Shown here in pieces: positions 54,644 through 63,350 of a stretch of 64,000 bases of DNA. Source of the stretch: Mycolicibacterium stellerae (GTDB lineage Bacteria; Actinomycetota; Actinomycetes; Mycobacteriales; Mycobacteriaceae); the NCBI RefSeq assembly GCF_003719305.1, contig NZ_RARC01000002.1, positions 124,001 through 188,000 of the forward strand, given 5' to 3'. Each line of letters begins with the position of its first letter. Within the stretch, counting starts at the first letter, position 1. The notes beneath the pieces are model-generated. The model did not search any database, was not told the origin of the DNA, and saw nothing but the letters and a program-made list of their open reading frames with translations. A program made the translations under genes and the position numbers.

Positions 54644-55486
54644 CTAATCGGTCTGCGGATCCACCGAGCTAACCCCGCCCCACCGCGACGGCGGCCAGGC
54701 GATGAACCGCGCCTTACCGATGATGTTGTCCAGCGGAACCGTCCCGGCGTTCGGATCGCCGGTGCACTTGATCCCGCTCTGGAAATCGGCCGCATTGTCG
54801 GCGCAGTGCACCCGCGAATCCGCCGAATGGGTCCGGTTGTCCCCCATCACCCACACCCGGCCGTCGGGGACATTCACCGGCCCGAACTCGAAGCCGAAAC
54901 ACCTGTACCTGTCGGGATCGGGCACGTTCATCGTCTGAAGGTCGAGGTAGGGCTCGTTGAGGGGTTTTCCGTCGACGGTCAGCCCGGTGCTCTGGCGACA
55001 TTCGACAGTCTGTCCGCCCGTCGCGATCACCCTCTTGACAAGGTCGTTCTCATCCGGCGGCACGAAACCGACGAACGAAAGTGCGTTCTGCACCCACCGC
55101 ACCGCGGGGTTGTCGGAGCGAATCGACTTGTACCCGGCGTTCCAGTTGGGCGGGCCCTTGAACACGACCACATCGCCCGGACTTGGCTTGGTGAACCGGT
55201 AGCTGAGCTTGTCGACCATGATGCGGTCGCCGACACAGCCGGCGCAGCCGTGCAGCGTCGGCTCCATCGACTCCGATGGGATGAGGTACGGACGGGCGAT
55301 GAACGTCAGCATCAGGTAGTACAACCCGACCGCGATAACCACAAGGATGACGCCCTCGCGTACCGCGCCGCGCCTGCGCTTCGACTTGTCTGCGGCCTCG
55401 TCGGCCTGTTCGTCGATCGCCTCTTCGGCGTCGTCGTCGAGCGTGCGCTCGGATGAGGAGTCTGGGGAGTCCGGGGTTCCGCTCAC
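54644..55486 (-). CDS. lepB: Signal peptidase I
   Basis: A 280-aa type I signal peptidase. An acidic cytoplasmic N-terminus (1-45) and one membrane helix (about 46-63) precede the catalytic domain. The serine nucleophile is residue 73 in IPSESMEPTL, the general-base lysine 151 in DLVKRVIATGG, and GDVVVFK and VMGDNRTHSADSR are the other conserved boxes. It removes signal peptides of exported proteins. The gene order rplS-lepB-rnhB is as in M. tuberculosis. Confidence 0.96.
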   Translation of the reverse strand: MSGTPDSPDSSSERTLDDDAEEAIDEQADEAADKSKRRRGAVREGVILVVIAVGLYYLMLTFIARPYLIPSESMEPTLHGCAGCVGDRIMVDKLSYRFTKPSPGDVVVFKGPPNWNAGYKSIRSDNPAVRWVQNALSFVGFVPPDENDLVKRVIATGGQTVECRQSTGLTVDGKPLNEPYLDLQTMNVPDPDRYRCFGFEFGPVNVPDGRVWVMGDNRTHSADSRVHCADNAADFQSGIKCTGDPNAGTVPLDNIIGKARFIAWPPSRWGGVSSVDPQTD

Positions 55487-55571
55487 GGGATCAGCGTAGC
55501 CACGACAAGCAGGACGGAGTCAGACGACGCGTCGCCCGCATCACAGGGACGGCGCCGAGTCGCGTGCGACG

Positions 55572-55913
55572 TCAGCGCTTTTCCTTGATCTTCGCCTTCT
55601 TGCCACGCAATTCACGCAGGTAGTAGAGCTTGGCGCGACGCACGTCGCCGCGGGTGACAACGTCGATGTGGTCGATGTTGGGCGAGTGCACGGGGAACGT
55701 GCGCTCCACCCCGACGCCGTAGCTTTCCTTGCGCACGGTGAAGGTCTCGCGGACGCCGCCGCCCTGGCGACGCAGCACGACGCCCTTGAAGACCTGGATG
55801 CGCTCTTTTGCACCCTCGATGACCTTGACGTGCACGTTCACGGTGTCGCCGGGGCTGAAGTCCGGAATGTCGTCGCGTAACGACGACTGATCGACGAAGT
55901 CCAGCGTGTTCAT
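55572..55913 (-). CDS. rplS: 50S ribosomal protein L19
   Basis: A 113-aa L19, exactly family length. [35 protein letters not shown] and [18 protein letters not shown] are diagnostic. The ATG at 55913 is the family start, although the frame is open 30 codons further. It sits at the subunit interface of the ribosome. Confidence 0.97.
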   Translation of the reverse strand: MNTLDFVDQSSLRDDIPDFSPGDTVNVHVKVIEGAKERIQVFKGVVLRRQGGGVRETFTVRKESYGVGVERTFPVHSPNIDHIDVVTRGDVRRAKLYYLRELRGKKAKIKEKR

Positions 55914-55940
55914 CGGTGACTCTTCCTGTCTTGCTGTTCG

Positions 55941-55981
55941 CGTCGGCGGACCGGCGGCGGATACGCGTCGCCGCGCCGACG
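55941..55981 (-). promoter_or_regulatory. GC-rich hairpin in the rplS leader
   Basis: CGTCGGCG and CGCCGACG form an 8-bp perfect inverted repeat with a 25-base loop, 28 bases before the rplS start. It could be a leader structure for ribosomal-protein control or a by-product of the high GC content. The remaining bases to the lppW gene at 56203 show no gene. Confidence 0.25.
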
Positions 55982-56202
55982 GGCTCGGGTGTATCTGGTG
56001 CATCCTGTGATGGACGGGCCTGCCATCCTCACGTCTCGCCCAGACAACTGGTCAATTGTGCCAGACGGGGCCGCGTGCAGTGAAATCGCCGGCCGCGGTC
56101 AGCAGCGCACGACCGATGCCGACCCGTTAGGCTCACTCCTGGCGGGCGGGCGGCGGTCAGCAGCCCCCGATCCCCGATTCTGGTGACTTCTGGAGGAGAC
56201 GT

Positions 56203-57120
56203 ATGCGTCGGCGGCCGTCGAGGCTGGTCGCAGTGACCGCAGCGGTGCTTGCCCTGACCGGCTGTGAGGCGCGGGTGTACGGCACGCCGCCGCCGGTCAA
56301 CCCCGGTGCACCGCAGCTGACGGTTGTCGCCCCGCAGGGCCCGCTGGCCCCCCTTCCCGAAGCCGCGCCCGACGAGCCCGCCTCGACCTTCGAGGGCCTC
56401 GAGAGTCGCACCAACCAGGCCACAGCGGAGGCCGCCGCCAAAGGCGCCGACATCACGACCGTCGTGCTGGACCGCTCGACCGGCCAGCGAGTGACAAACG
56501 GCAACGGCAGAAGCATCGCCATCGCGTCTGTCGTGAAGCTGTTCATCGCCGACGACATGCTGCTGCGGGGGCCGCCGCTGACGCCCGACGACGAGAAGAT
56601 GTTCGAATCGATGCTGCGCTCCTCGGACGACAGTGCGGCGCAGGTCTTCTGGGACCGAAACGGCGGCACAGCGATTGTCACGCGGGTCGCGGCCCGCTAC
56701 GGGCTCTCCGGCACGCGGCCCAACGGCCTGTGGTTCAACACCCTGAGCACCGCCGCCGACCTTGTGCGCTACTACGACATGATGCTGTCGGGTGCGGGCG
56801 GCCTGCCCCGGGACAAGGCCGACATGATCGTCGACAACCTCGCCCAATCCACGCCGACCGGAATCGACGGCATGATGCCGGGCGGCGTGTACCCGCAGCG
56901 ATTCGGCATTCCCGAGGGCCTGTACGGCGAGCCGGTCGCGGTGAAACAGGGCTGGATGTGTTGCATCGGCTCCGACTGGATGCACCTTTCCACCGGCATC
57001 ATCGGCTCCGACCACCGCTACGTCATGGCGATCGCCTCGGATCAGCCTGCGACCGCGTCCGCGGCGCGCGCGACCATCACGCAGGCCGTCAAGACGATGT
57101 TCCCCGGCGGGCGGATCTAG
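56203..57120 (+). CDS. lppW: LppW-like lipoprotein with serine-hydrolase motif (copy 1)
   Basis: A 305-aa lipoprotein with lipobox ALTGC (cysteine about residue 23) followed by a proline-rich linker. The C-terminal domain resembles the penicillin-binding/beta-lactamase fold: [12 protein letters not shown] gives an S-x-x-K, and SSDDSAAQ may replace the S-x-N motif. No KTG box is obvious. Position matches Rv2905 (lppW). Activity is unknown. A closely similar copy follows at 57231. GGAGGAG precedes the ATG. Confidence 0.85.
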   Translation: MRRRPSRLVAVTAAVLALTGCEARVYGTPPPVNPGAPQLTVVAPQGPLAPLPEAAPDEPASTFEGLESRTNQATAEAAAKGADITTVVLDRSTGQRVTNGNGRSIAIASVVKLFIADDMLLRGPPLTPDDEKMFESMLRSSDDSAAQVFWDRNGGTAIVTRVAARYGLSGTRPNGLWFNTLSTAADLVRYYDMMLSGAGGLPRDKADMIVDNLAQSTPTGIDGMMPGGVYPQRFGIPEGLYGEPVAVKQGWMCCIGSDWMHLSTGIIGSDHRYVMAIASDQPATASAARATITQAVKTMFPGGRI

Positions 57121-57230
57121 CCGCGCGTATTAGGCTGGGATTGCCGACGAGCGCAGGTGCATGCCGCATTGCGGTTTGAGCATCGCCTCCCCGGGTAAGG
57201 ATTTGATTCATCGTTCCTAGAAGGAGAGCC

Positions 57231-58157
57231 ATGCGTGGGCGGCCGTCTGGTCCCGTGGCGGCGATTGCGGCGATCGCGATTGCGGGGCTGGTCGTTGCCG
57301 GTTGTCAGGCACAGAGTCACGGCACTCCGCCGGATTCGGACACGCCCCAGGTGACCGTGGTCGCGCCGCAGAACAACGCCCTCCCGATGCCGCAAGCCCC
57401 ACCGGAGGCGCCCTCCGCCGGGTTCGACGGCCTCGACGCCCGCACCAAGCAGGCGATCGCCGATGCCGCGAAGGCGGGTGCCGACATCTCGGTCGTCGTG
57501 ATGGATCGCACCACCGGCCAGACCATCTCGGGCGGGGACGGCTCAACGTTTCCGATCGCCTCGGTGGTGAAGCTGTTCATCGCCGACGATCTGCTGTTGC
57601 AGGAGTCCAAGGGCCAGACGACGCTCTCTCCCGCAGACCGCAAAGCCCTCGACGTCATGCTGCGGTCATCCGACGACGGCGCGGCACAGAACTTCTGGGA
57701 CCGCCTCGGCGGCAACGCCGTCATCGCCCGCGTCAAGGCGCGTTACGGGTTGTCGGGCACGACAGCCCCCTACAACGGGCACTGGGACGTCACGACGAGC
57801 ACCGCAAGCGATCTCGTCCGCTACTACGACATGCTGCTGGACGGCAGCGGCGGCCTCCCACCCGAGCAGGCCAGCATCATCATGGGCGACCTTGCACAGT
57901 CGACGCCGACCGGAATCGACGGCTATCCCCAGCGTTTCGGTATTCCAGAAGGGCTGTTCGCCGAGCCGGTCGCGGTCAAGCAGGGCTGGTTCTGCTGCTG
58001 GAACGGCGGCAACCAGTTACACGTCTCCACCGGTGCGATCGGACCCGACCGCCGCTACGTGCTGGCGATGGGCTCGCTGGACCCAACAGGTGCCGCGGCG
58101 GCGCGCGACAGGATGACCCAGGTCGTCAAGACCATGTTCCCAGGCGGGAAGATCTAG
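57231..58157 (+). CDS. LppW-like lipoprotein (copy 2)
   Basis: A 308-aa paralogue of the preceding gene, clearly a tandem duplicate: lipobox [50 protein letters not shown] and [12 protein letters not shown] all match positions in copy 1. Like copy 1 it keeps the S-x-x-K serine and a paired cysteine motif near residue 255. AGAAGGAG precedes the ATG. Its stop overlaps the trmD stop on the other strand by 4 bp. Confidence 0.85.
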   Translation: MRGRPSGPVAAIAAIAIAGLVVAGCQAQSHGTPPDSDTPQVTVVAPQNNALPMPQAPPEAPSAGFDGLDARTKQAIADAAKAGADISVVVMDRTTGQTISGGDGSTFPIASVVKLFIADDLLLQESKGQTTLSPADRKALDVMLRSSDDGAAQNFWDRLGGNAVIARVKARYGLSGTTAPYNGHWDVTTSTASDLVRYYDMLLDGSGGLPPEQASIIMGDLAQSTPTGIDGYPQRFGIPEGLFAEPVAVKQGWFCCWNGGNQLHVSTGAIGPDRRYVLAMGSLDPTGAAAARDRMTQVVKTMFPGGKI

Positions 58158-58846
58158 CCTTCCGCGTCGTCACCGATCAGGTCGGGGCGACGTGCCCTGG
58201 TGCGTTCCAGCGCCTGATCCCGTCGCCACGCCGCCACCTTCGCATGGTCGCCCGACAGCAGCACGTCCGGCACGTCCAAGCCGCGCCAGGTCGGCGGACG
58301 CGTGTAGCTGGGCCCCTCGAGCAGGCCGTCTGAGTGCGAATCGGATTGGTGCGAAGCGGGATTGCCCAACACGTCGGGAAGCAGCCTTAGGACGGCCTCG
58401 ATCATCACCAGCGCCGCCGACTCGCCGCCGGGCAGCACGTAGTCGCCGATCGACACCTCTTCCACACGCATGCGCCTTGCGGCGTCGTCGACCACGCGCT
58501 GGTCGATTCCCTCGTAGCGCCCGCAGGCGAACACCAGGTGCGACTCTGCAGTCCAGCGCTGTGCGTCGCGCTGGCTGAACAGCCGGCCCGCCGGCGTCGG
58601 AACGACGAGAAGCGTTTCCTGCGAGCATATTTCGTCAAGCGCCTCGCCCCATACCGGCGCCTTCATCACCATGCCTGGGCCGCCACCGTAGGGTGAATCG
58701 TCGACGGAACGATGCACGTCGTGTGTCCACCGGCGCAGATCGTGCACCCGCAGGTCGACGATGCCCGACTCAATCGCCTTGCCGGGCAGTGACTGCCGCA
58801 ACGGATCGAGATACTCGGGAAAGATCGTCGCCACTTCAATGAGCAT
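58154..58846 (-). CDS. trmD: tRNA (guanine-N1)-methyltransferase
   Basis: A 230-aa SPOUT-knot methyltransferase that makes m1G37 in tRNA and prevents frameshifting. [13 protein letters not shown] at the start, [24 protein letters not shown] and the knot motif [11 protein letters not shown] are clear. It is the last gene of the rpsP-KH-rimM-trmD operon, 3 bases after rimM. Confidence 0.97.
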   Translation of the reverse strand: MLIEVATIFPEYLDPLRQSLPGKAIESGIVDLRVHDLRRWTHDVHRSVDDSPYGGGPGMVMKAPVWGEALDEICSQETLLVVPTPAGRLFSQRDAQRWTAESHLVFACGRYEGIDQRVVDDAARRMRVEEVSIGDYVLPGGESAALVMIEAVLRLLPDVLGNPASHQSDSHSDGLLEGPSYTRPPTWRGLDVPDVLLSGDHAKVAAWRRDQALERTRARRPDLIGDDAEG

Positions 58847-58849
58847 GCG

Positions 58850-59368
58850 TCAGCCCAGCTCCAGCAGACCCTCGGGCGGGTCGATCACGATGGTCTGGTC
58901 CGCCAGCGACACCTCGGTGACGATTGCGCTGACGAACGGAACAAGCACTTCTGCACCGGTCTCCGAGGTCACCGACAACAGCTCCCCCGCCGCGGTATGC
59001 AGAACCTCTTTGACATTGCCGACCAGGCGCCCGTCGGCCGTCACGACCCGCAGGCCCTCGAGCTGGTGGTCGTAGAACTCGTCGGGGTCGTCGATCGGGG
59101 GTAGCTCTTCCGAATCGACGAGAAACAGGTTGCCCCGCAACGCATCCGCTGCGTTTCGGTCGGCGACACCGGTCAATCTCACCAGCAGCCGCCCGCTGTG
59201 CTCACGCGAAGACTCGACGACATAGCTGCGCTCCGGCCCGTTCTTCGGCCGTGCCCGCAATCGGGTGCCCGGCGCGAAACGCGTTTCCGGGTCATCGGTG
59301 CGGACGTCGACGACGAGCTCACCGGTTATCCCGTGTGCCCTGACGACCCGCCCGACTACCAGGTCCAT
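58850..59368 (-). CDS. rimM: 16S rRNA processing protein RimM
   Basis: A 172-aa RimM, an assembly factor that binds S19 during 30S maturation. The N-terminal domain starts [17 protein letters not shown], and the C-terminal PRC-barrel contains [13 protein letters not shown] and [12 protein letters not shown]. It stands between the KH gene and trmD in the conserved operon. Confidence 0.95.
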   Translation of the reverse strand: MDLVVGRVVRAHGITGELVVDVRTDDPETRFAPGTRLRARPKNGPERSYVVESSREHSGRLLVRLTGVADRNAADALRGNLFLVDSEELPPIDDPDEFYDHQLEGLRVVTADGRLVGNVKEVLHTAAGELLSVTSETGAEVLVPFVSAIVTEVSLADQTIVIDPPEGLLELG

Positions 59369-59375
59369 CGGTCCG

Positions 59376-59618
59376 CTACTGGTCGGTGTCCACCACGTCG
59401 ACGCGGATGCCCCGACCGCCGATACCTGCGACCAGGGTGCGCAGCGCAGTCGCGGTGCGGCCGCCGCGGCCGATGACCTTGCCGAGGTCCTCGGGGTGCA
59501 CGTGCACTTCCACGGTGCGGCCGCGCCGGGATGTCACCATGTCGACCCGGACATCGTCGGGGTTGTCCACGATGCCGCGCACAAGATGCTCGACGGCGTC
59601 GACGACGACCGAGCTCAC
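59376..59618 (-). CDS. KH-domain RNA-binding protein
   Basis: An 80-aa single KH domain (KhpA family). [23 protein letters not shown] holds the G-x-x-G loop (GRGG) that grips RNA, followed by [11 protein letters not shown]. Corresponds to Rv2908c. The GTG start overlaps the rpsP stop as GTGA, so it is translated by coupling. In other Gram-positives KhpA affects cell elongation. Confidence 0.93.
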   Translation of the reverse strand: MSSVVVDAVEHLVRGIVDNPDDVRVDMVTSRRGRTVEVHVHPEDLGKVIGRGGRTATALRTLVAGIGGRGIRVDVVDTDQ

Positions 59619-60103
59619 GATTCGTCGGCCTGCTCGGCGGCAGCGGCATCCGACGGCGCCGACGCATCGGCTTCGGGAGCTGCATCCGCGTCAACCGTGG
59701 CAGCCTTCTTGGCGGGCGCCTTCTTCTTCTTGGCGGTGGTGGCCTCGGTGCTGGGGCCGCCGTCGGCTTCCGCGAGCGCGGCGTTGAACAGATCCAGCTT
59801 GCTCGGCTTGGGCTCCTTGACCTTCAGCGTGCCCTCCGCGCCAGGCAGACCCTTGAACTTCTGCCAGTCGCCGGTGATCTTCAGCAGTGCCAGCACCGGT
59901 TCGGTGGGCTGGGCGCCGACGCCGAGCCAATACTGCGCGCGCTCCGAGTCGATCTCGATGAGGCTCGGATCTTCCTTCGGGTGATAGCGGCCGATGACCT
60001 CGATGGACCGGCCGTCACGGCGGGTGCGCGCGTCGGCGACGGCGATGCGGTACTGGGGATTGCGGATCTTGCCGAACCGGGTGAGTTTGATCTTTACAGC
60101 CAT
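59615..60103 (-). CDS. rpsP: 30S ribosomal protein S16
   Basis: A 162-aa S16. The conserved part (1-85) reads [31 protein letters not shown] and [13 protein letters not shown]. The rest is an Ala/Lys/Glu-rich tail of about 60 residues usual in mycobacteria. The ATG at 60103 is preferred over an in-frame ATG ten codons earlier. It heads the rpsP-KH-rimM-trmD operon; the 175 bases upstream hold no gene. Confidence 0.96.
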   Translation of the reverse strand: MAVKIKLTRFGKIRNPQYRIAVADARTRRDGRSIEVIGRYHPKEDPSLIEIDSERAQYWLGVGAQPTEPVLALLKITGDWQKFKGLPGAEGTLKVKEPKPSKLDLFNAALAEADGGPSTEATTAKKKKAPAKKAATVDADAAPEADASAPSDAAAAEQADES

Positions 60104-60278
60104 GGTGAAGCGAATTCTCCTGATGATTGCCACGCTGCAATTCAGCGATCGCGGGCGGAGGTGCCCGGATCCGGTTTTGCCTTACGTGTGTGACCATCGC
60201 GGGGCCGTAGTCCCGCGGCAGACAGCCGCCCATTGTGCCAGAACAGCCGCTACCGGGAGAAATCGCGCCCGGTCAGGG

Positions 60279-60701
60279 TCACAGGATCTTGTCGTAGCAC
60301 TTGATCTCGACGCGGCGGGAGAACCGCCAGCCGTCGGCGGTGCGGACGAACTCGTCTTCGTACCAGACGCCGACCTGCATGACCTTGGGTTTCTCGCCCT
60401 TGAGCACCATCGGGTTGAAACAGAAGGTGCGGGCGGTGGCGGTGTCACCGGCGAGCTTGATGGCGGGCAACCCCAGCATGTGGGCGTTGCGCTCGAAATA
60501 GGTGGGCAGCGTCTCGGCCAGCCACGCCTTGATCTGCGGGTACCGGCCGTCGATGCCGCCGGTATCGCGGTAGTCGACATAGGCGTCTTGCATGAAGAGC
60601 TGGTCCAATTCGTCGAACTCGCGGCGATCGATGGCTTCGGAGTAGCTGATCAGCAGGTGTTGCAGTTCGAGACGGTCGGAGATCTCTTCGAGGCTCAGCA
60701 T
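60279..60701 (-). CDS. SnoaL-like domain protein
   Basis: A 140-aa protein with a SnoaL/NTF2-like fold: EEISDRLELQHLLISYSEAIDRREFDELDQLF, DAYVDYRDTGG and TADGWRFSRRVEIKCYDKIL. It is the counterpart of Rv2910c between rpsP and dacB2. A small-molecule binding or dehydratase role is plausible, but no substrate is known. The ATG at 60701 (MLSLEEISDRL) suits the family; the frame starts ten codons earlier. Confidence 0.85.
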   Translation of the reverse strand: MLSLEEISDRLELQHLLISYSEAIDRREFDELDQLFMQDAYVDYRDTGGIDGRYPQIKAWLAETLPTYFERNAHMLGLPAIKLAGDTATARTFCFNPMVLKGEKPKVMQVGVWYEDEFVRTADGWRFSRRVEIKCYDKIL

Positions 60702-60762
60702 CCGTCCATACTGCCCGCGCGAACATTGCATGCACGAGAATCAGGGTTAGGCTGCTGGACCC

Positions 60763-61641
60763 ATGGGGCGGTTTTTCACTGTCAGTGCTGCGTGCCTGAG
60801 CCTGGTTTTCCTGTCCGTCGTGCCGTTGGCCGACGCAGAGCCCGACATCCAACCCGTCGGCAATGTGGCACCCCCGGACGGACCTGCGCCCGCATGGATC
60901 GTGGCCGACATGGACACCGGCCAGGTGCTGGCCGAGCGTGAGATGGACGTCGCCCACCCGCCCGCGAGCACGATCAAGACCCTGCTGGTGCTGACCGCGC
61001 TCGACGAGGTGACCAACCTGGACGCGACGGTCGTCGGTACCGAGGCCGACACCCACGTCGAGTGCAGCTGCGCGGGGATCGAGCCGGGTCGCACCTACAC
61101 CGCGCGCCAGCTACTCGATGCGATCCTGCTGATGTCGGGCAATGACGCGGCGAATGCGCTGGCAGACATGATCGGCGGCTACGAAACCGCGGTGGCCAAG
61201 ATGAACGCCAAAGCCGCGTCGATCGGCGCGCTTGGCACGCATGCGACCACACCCTCGGGGCTGGACGGGCCCGGCGGTGCCGGAGCCACCACTCCGCGGG
61301 ATCTGGCCGTCATCTTCCGCGCCGCAATGGCCAATCCGGTGTTCGCGGCGACGATCGCGCAGCCGGCGGCGACGTTCCCGACAGCCGAGGGCGATAAGCC
61401 GATCGTCAACGACGACGAGCTGTTGCACCGCTATCCCGGCACCCTCGGCGGCAAGACCGGGTTCACCGACGCGGCGAAGAAGACGTTCGTTGCGGCGGCG
61501 GACCGCGGCGGGCGCCGCCTTGTGATAGCCATGATGTACGGGCTGATCAAAGAGGGTGGCCCGACGTACTGGGATCAGGCAATTGGCCTGTTCGACTGGG
61601 GCTTCGCCCAGGACCGGCAGATGAGCGTCTCGTCGCTGTAG
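60763..61641 (+). CDS. dacB2: D-alanyl-D-alanine carboxypeptidase (copy 1)
   Basis: A 292-aa penicillin-binding protein of the S11 family with a signal peptide ending in PLADA. The three active-site motifs are present: PASTIKTL (S-x-x-K), LMSGNDAAN (S-x-N) and GGKTGFTD (K-T-G). It trims the terminal D-Ala of cell-wall stem peptides. Orthologous in position to Rv2911. It is divergent from the SnoaL-like gene. A second copy follows directly. Confidence 0.93.
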   Translation: MGRFFTVSAACLSLVFLSVVPLADAEPDIQPVGNVAPPDGPAPAWIVADMDTGQVLAEREMDVAHPPASTIKTLLVLTALDEVTNLDATVVGTEADTHVECSCAGIEPGRTYTARQLLDAILLMSGNDAANALADMIGGYETAVAKMNAKAASIGALGTHATTPSGLDGPGGAGATTPRDLAVIFRAAMANPVFAATIAQPAATFPTAEGDKPIVNDDELLHRYPGTLGGKTGFTDAAKKTFVAAADRGGRRLVIAMMYGLIKEGGPTYWDQAIGLFDWGFAQDRQMSVSSL

Positions 61642-61732
61642 ACGCGACGTCACTAAAAGTTGTTGATCCGCAATGGATCCGAGACCTCTGCGCGGCTAAA
61701 ACCAGTGATTGCACGGGATACGCTCAGCCTCC

Positions 61733-62560
61733 GTGCGAAAAATGTTGGCTGCGTTGGTAACCGCGCTCGCGTTGACGAGCTCGGCGGTGGCCGTTCCGAC
61801 CGCGACGGCTGAGCCCGGCGTCCAGCCGCCAGGCGCTGTCGCACTCCCCGACGGCCCCGCGCAGGCATGGCTGCTGGCCGACCTCGACTCCGGACGCATT
61901 CTGGCTTCCCAGGATCCCTACGGGCAGCACGCGCCCGCCAGCACCATCAAGCCGTTGCTCGCCATGGTGGTACTCGACAACCTGCGGCCCGACAACTTCG
62001 CGCGCGCAAATCAATCGCACACAGAGGTCGAATGTTCCTGCGTGGGACTGAAACCGGGCCAGGCCTACACCACACAGCAGCTGCTGTCGGCCCTGCTGAT
62101 GGTGTCGGGCAACGATGCGGCCAACATGTTGGCCGACATGCTGGGCGGGCAGCAGGTCGCTGTGGCCGCGATGAACCGCAAGGCGGCGATCATCGGCGCC
62201 AAAAGCACGCGGGCATCCTCGCCATCGGGGCTCGACGGGCCGGGCTGGGAGTCGGTCACCACGCCGCACGACCTCGCGGTGATCTACCGCGCCGCCCTGA
62301 CCTATCCGCTGATAGCCCAAATCTTCCAGGCGCGCTCGGCACCGTTCCCCGGAAAGACGATCAACGCTCAAAACCAGTTGCTGACCCGATATCCGGGCAC
62401 CATCGCAGGCAAGACGGGGTTCACCAACCTCGCCCGCAACACCTTCGTCGCCGCCGCTGCGCGGGGCAACCGCCGGCTGATCGTGGTGGAGATGTACGGC
62501 CAAGGCGACCTTTACGGCCAGGCCATTGGGCTGTTCGACTGGGGTTTCGCCCAACCCTAG
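61733..62560 (+). CDS. D-alanyl-D-alanine carboxypeptidase (copy 2)
   Basis: A 275-aa paralogue of the preceding gene with signal peptide, PASTIKPL, MVSGNDAAN and AGKTGFTN. The surrounding sequence (VECSCVGLKPG, SSPSGLDGPG, GQAIGLFDWGFAQ) shows a tandem duplication. The GTG at 61733 (VRKMLAALVTAL) gives a good signal peptide; a TTG at 61709 is in the same frame. It converges on the cdh-like gene, with the two stop codons one base apart. Confidence 0.88.
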   Translation: MRKMLAALVTALALTSSAVAVPTATAEPGVQPPGAVALPDGPAQAWLLADLDSGRILASQDPYGQHAPASTIKPLLAMVVLDNLRPDNFARANQSHTEVECSCVGLKPGQAYTTQQLLSALLMVSGNDAANMLADMLGGQQVAVAAMNRKAAIIGAKSTRASSPSGLDGPGWESVTTPHDLAVIYRAALTYPLIAQIFQARSAPFPGKTINAQNQLLTRYPGTIAGKTGFTNLARNTFVAAAARGNRRLIVVEMYGQGDLYGQAIGLFDWGFAQP

Positions 62561-62561
62561 G

Positions 62562-63350
62562 TTACTTGCCCATTACCTCGGCCGGCGGCGGGCACGCGAA
62601 ATGATCCTGCAGGTCCTCGCCATGGCCGCCGCCCGCGCTGTCGGCACGACCCGCGAGCAGAACGAAGCCCGGTCGCCCGTCGGCTCCGTTGCTGCCCACG
62701 ACGACCAACGACTGTGCACCCATGGTGTCCCCCACGGGCAAGTCGTCGGCAAGCAGCCGAAACGGGTTGACCGCATCCAACTCGTCACCCGATATCGACA
62801 TCGCCCGGTACTGCTGCCCGGCAAGCCTTCCTGGGAACGGCCGCCACGTCGCGCCGATCTCGTCGGCGTGCACCGTCAGCGCCTGCCGCACGTCGGCCCG
62901 GACACAGTCGATGTGAATGTGCAACTGGTCCTGCGACCGCGCATCCGCGGAGTTGATTGCCAGGCTCAGCCAATCGCGGGGCAGGTCACGCCCCGCGCGC
63001 TGTTCAACGAAGGACCGCGCCCGCCACGCGTCGGCGAAGTAGTTCGGCGCGTCGGCGGCCAGGATCTGTGAACTCTCGATTCCCGCCATACGCCCGGTCG
63101 GGATCAGCAGGAACTGGGTGGCGCCGACGAGGTCCTTGAGCACCGCATAGCCACGCTGTTCGCCGCCGTCGAGGTCGACCAGCGCGCACGGGGCAGGGTC
63201 ACCATTGTTGCGCTGATCGGGTACGCACTGGCCGTTCACAATGGCCCACAACGCATTTGGGTCGGCTACGGCCTGCGGAGCACAGGCCGTAATCGCGAGT
63301 GCGGCCGCGAGCGCGCCCGCGACCCGTTGCAGCCACGCCCTAGTAGGCAC
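62562..63350 (-). CDS. CDP-diacylglycerol pyrophosphatase-like lipoprotein
   Basis: A 262-aa exported protein of the CDP-diacylglycerol diphosphatase (Cdh) family. A signal peptide ends in ITAC, a possible lipobox. The mature part has LWAIVNGQC, RGYAVLKD, FLLIPTGRMAGIES, PNYFADAWRAR and the catalytic HIT-like SQDQLHIHIDC. Such enzymes split CDP-diacylglycerol to CMP and phosphatidate. The GTG at 63350 starts a normal signal peptide and overlaps the upstream amidohydrolase gene by 11 bases; the frame is open further. Confidence 0.85.
   Translation of the reverse strand: MPTRAWLQRVAGALAAALAITACAPQAVADPNALWAIVNGQCVPDQRNNGDPAPCALVDLDGGEQRGYAVLKDLVGATQFLLIPTGRMAGIESSQILAADAPNYFADAWRARSFVEQRAGRDLPRDWLSLAINSADARSQDQLHIHIDCVRADVRQALTVHADEIGATWRPFPGRLAGQQYRAMSISGDELDAVNPFRLLADDLPVGDTMGAQSLVVVGSNGADGRPGFVLLAGRADSAGGGHGEDLQDHFACPPPAEVMGK

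Noticed and set aside
53732..55456. 574-codon plus-strand frame
   Set aside because: Antisense to the DUF2469, rnhB and lepB genes; rich in Arg, His and Gly with no domain.
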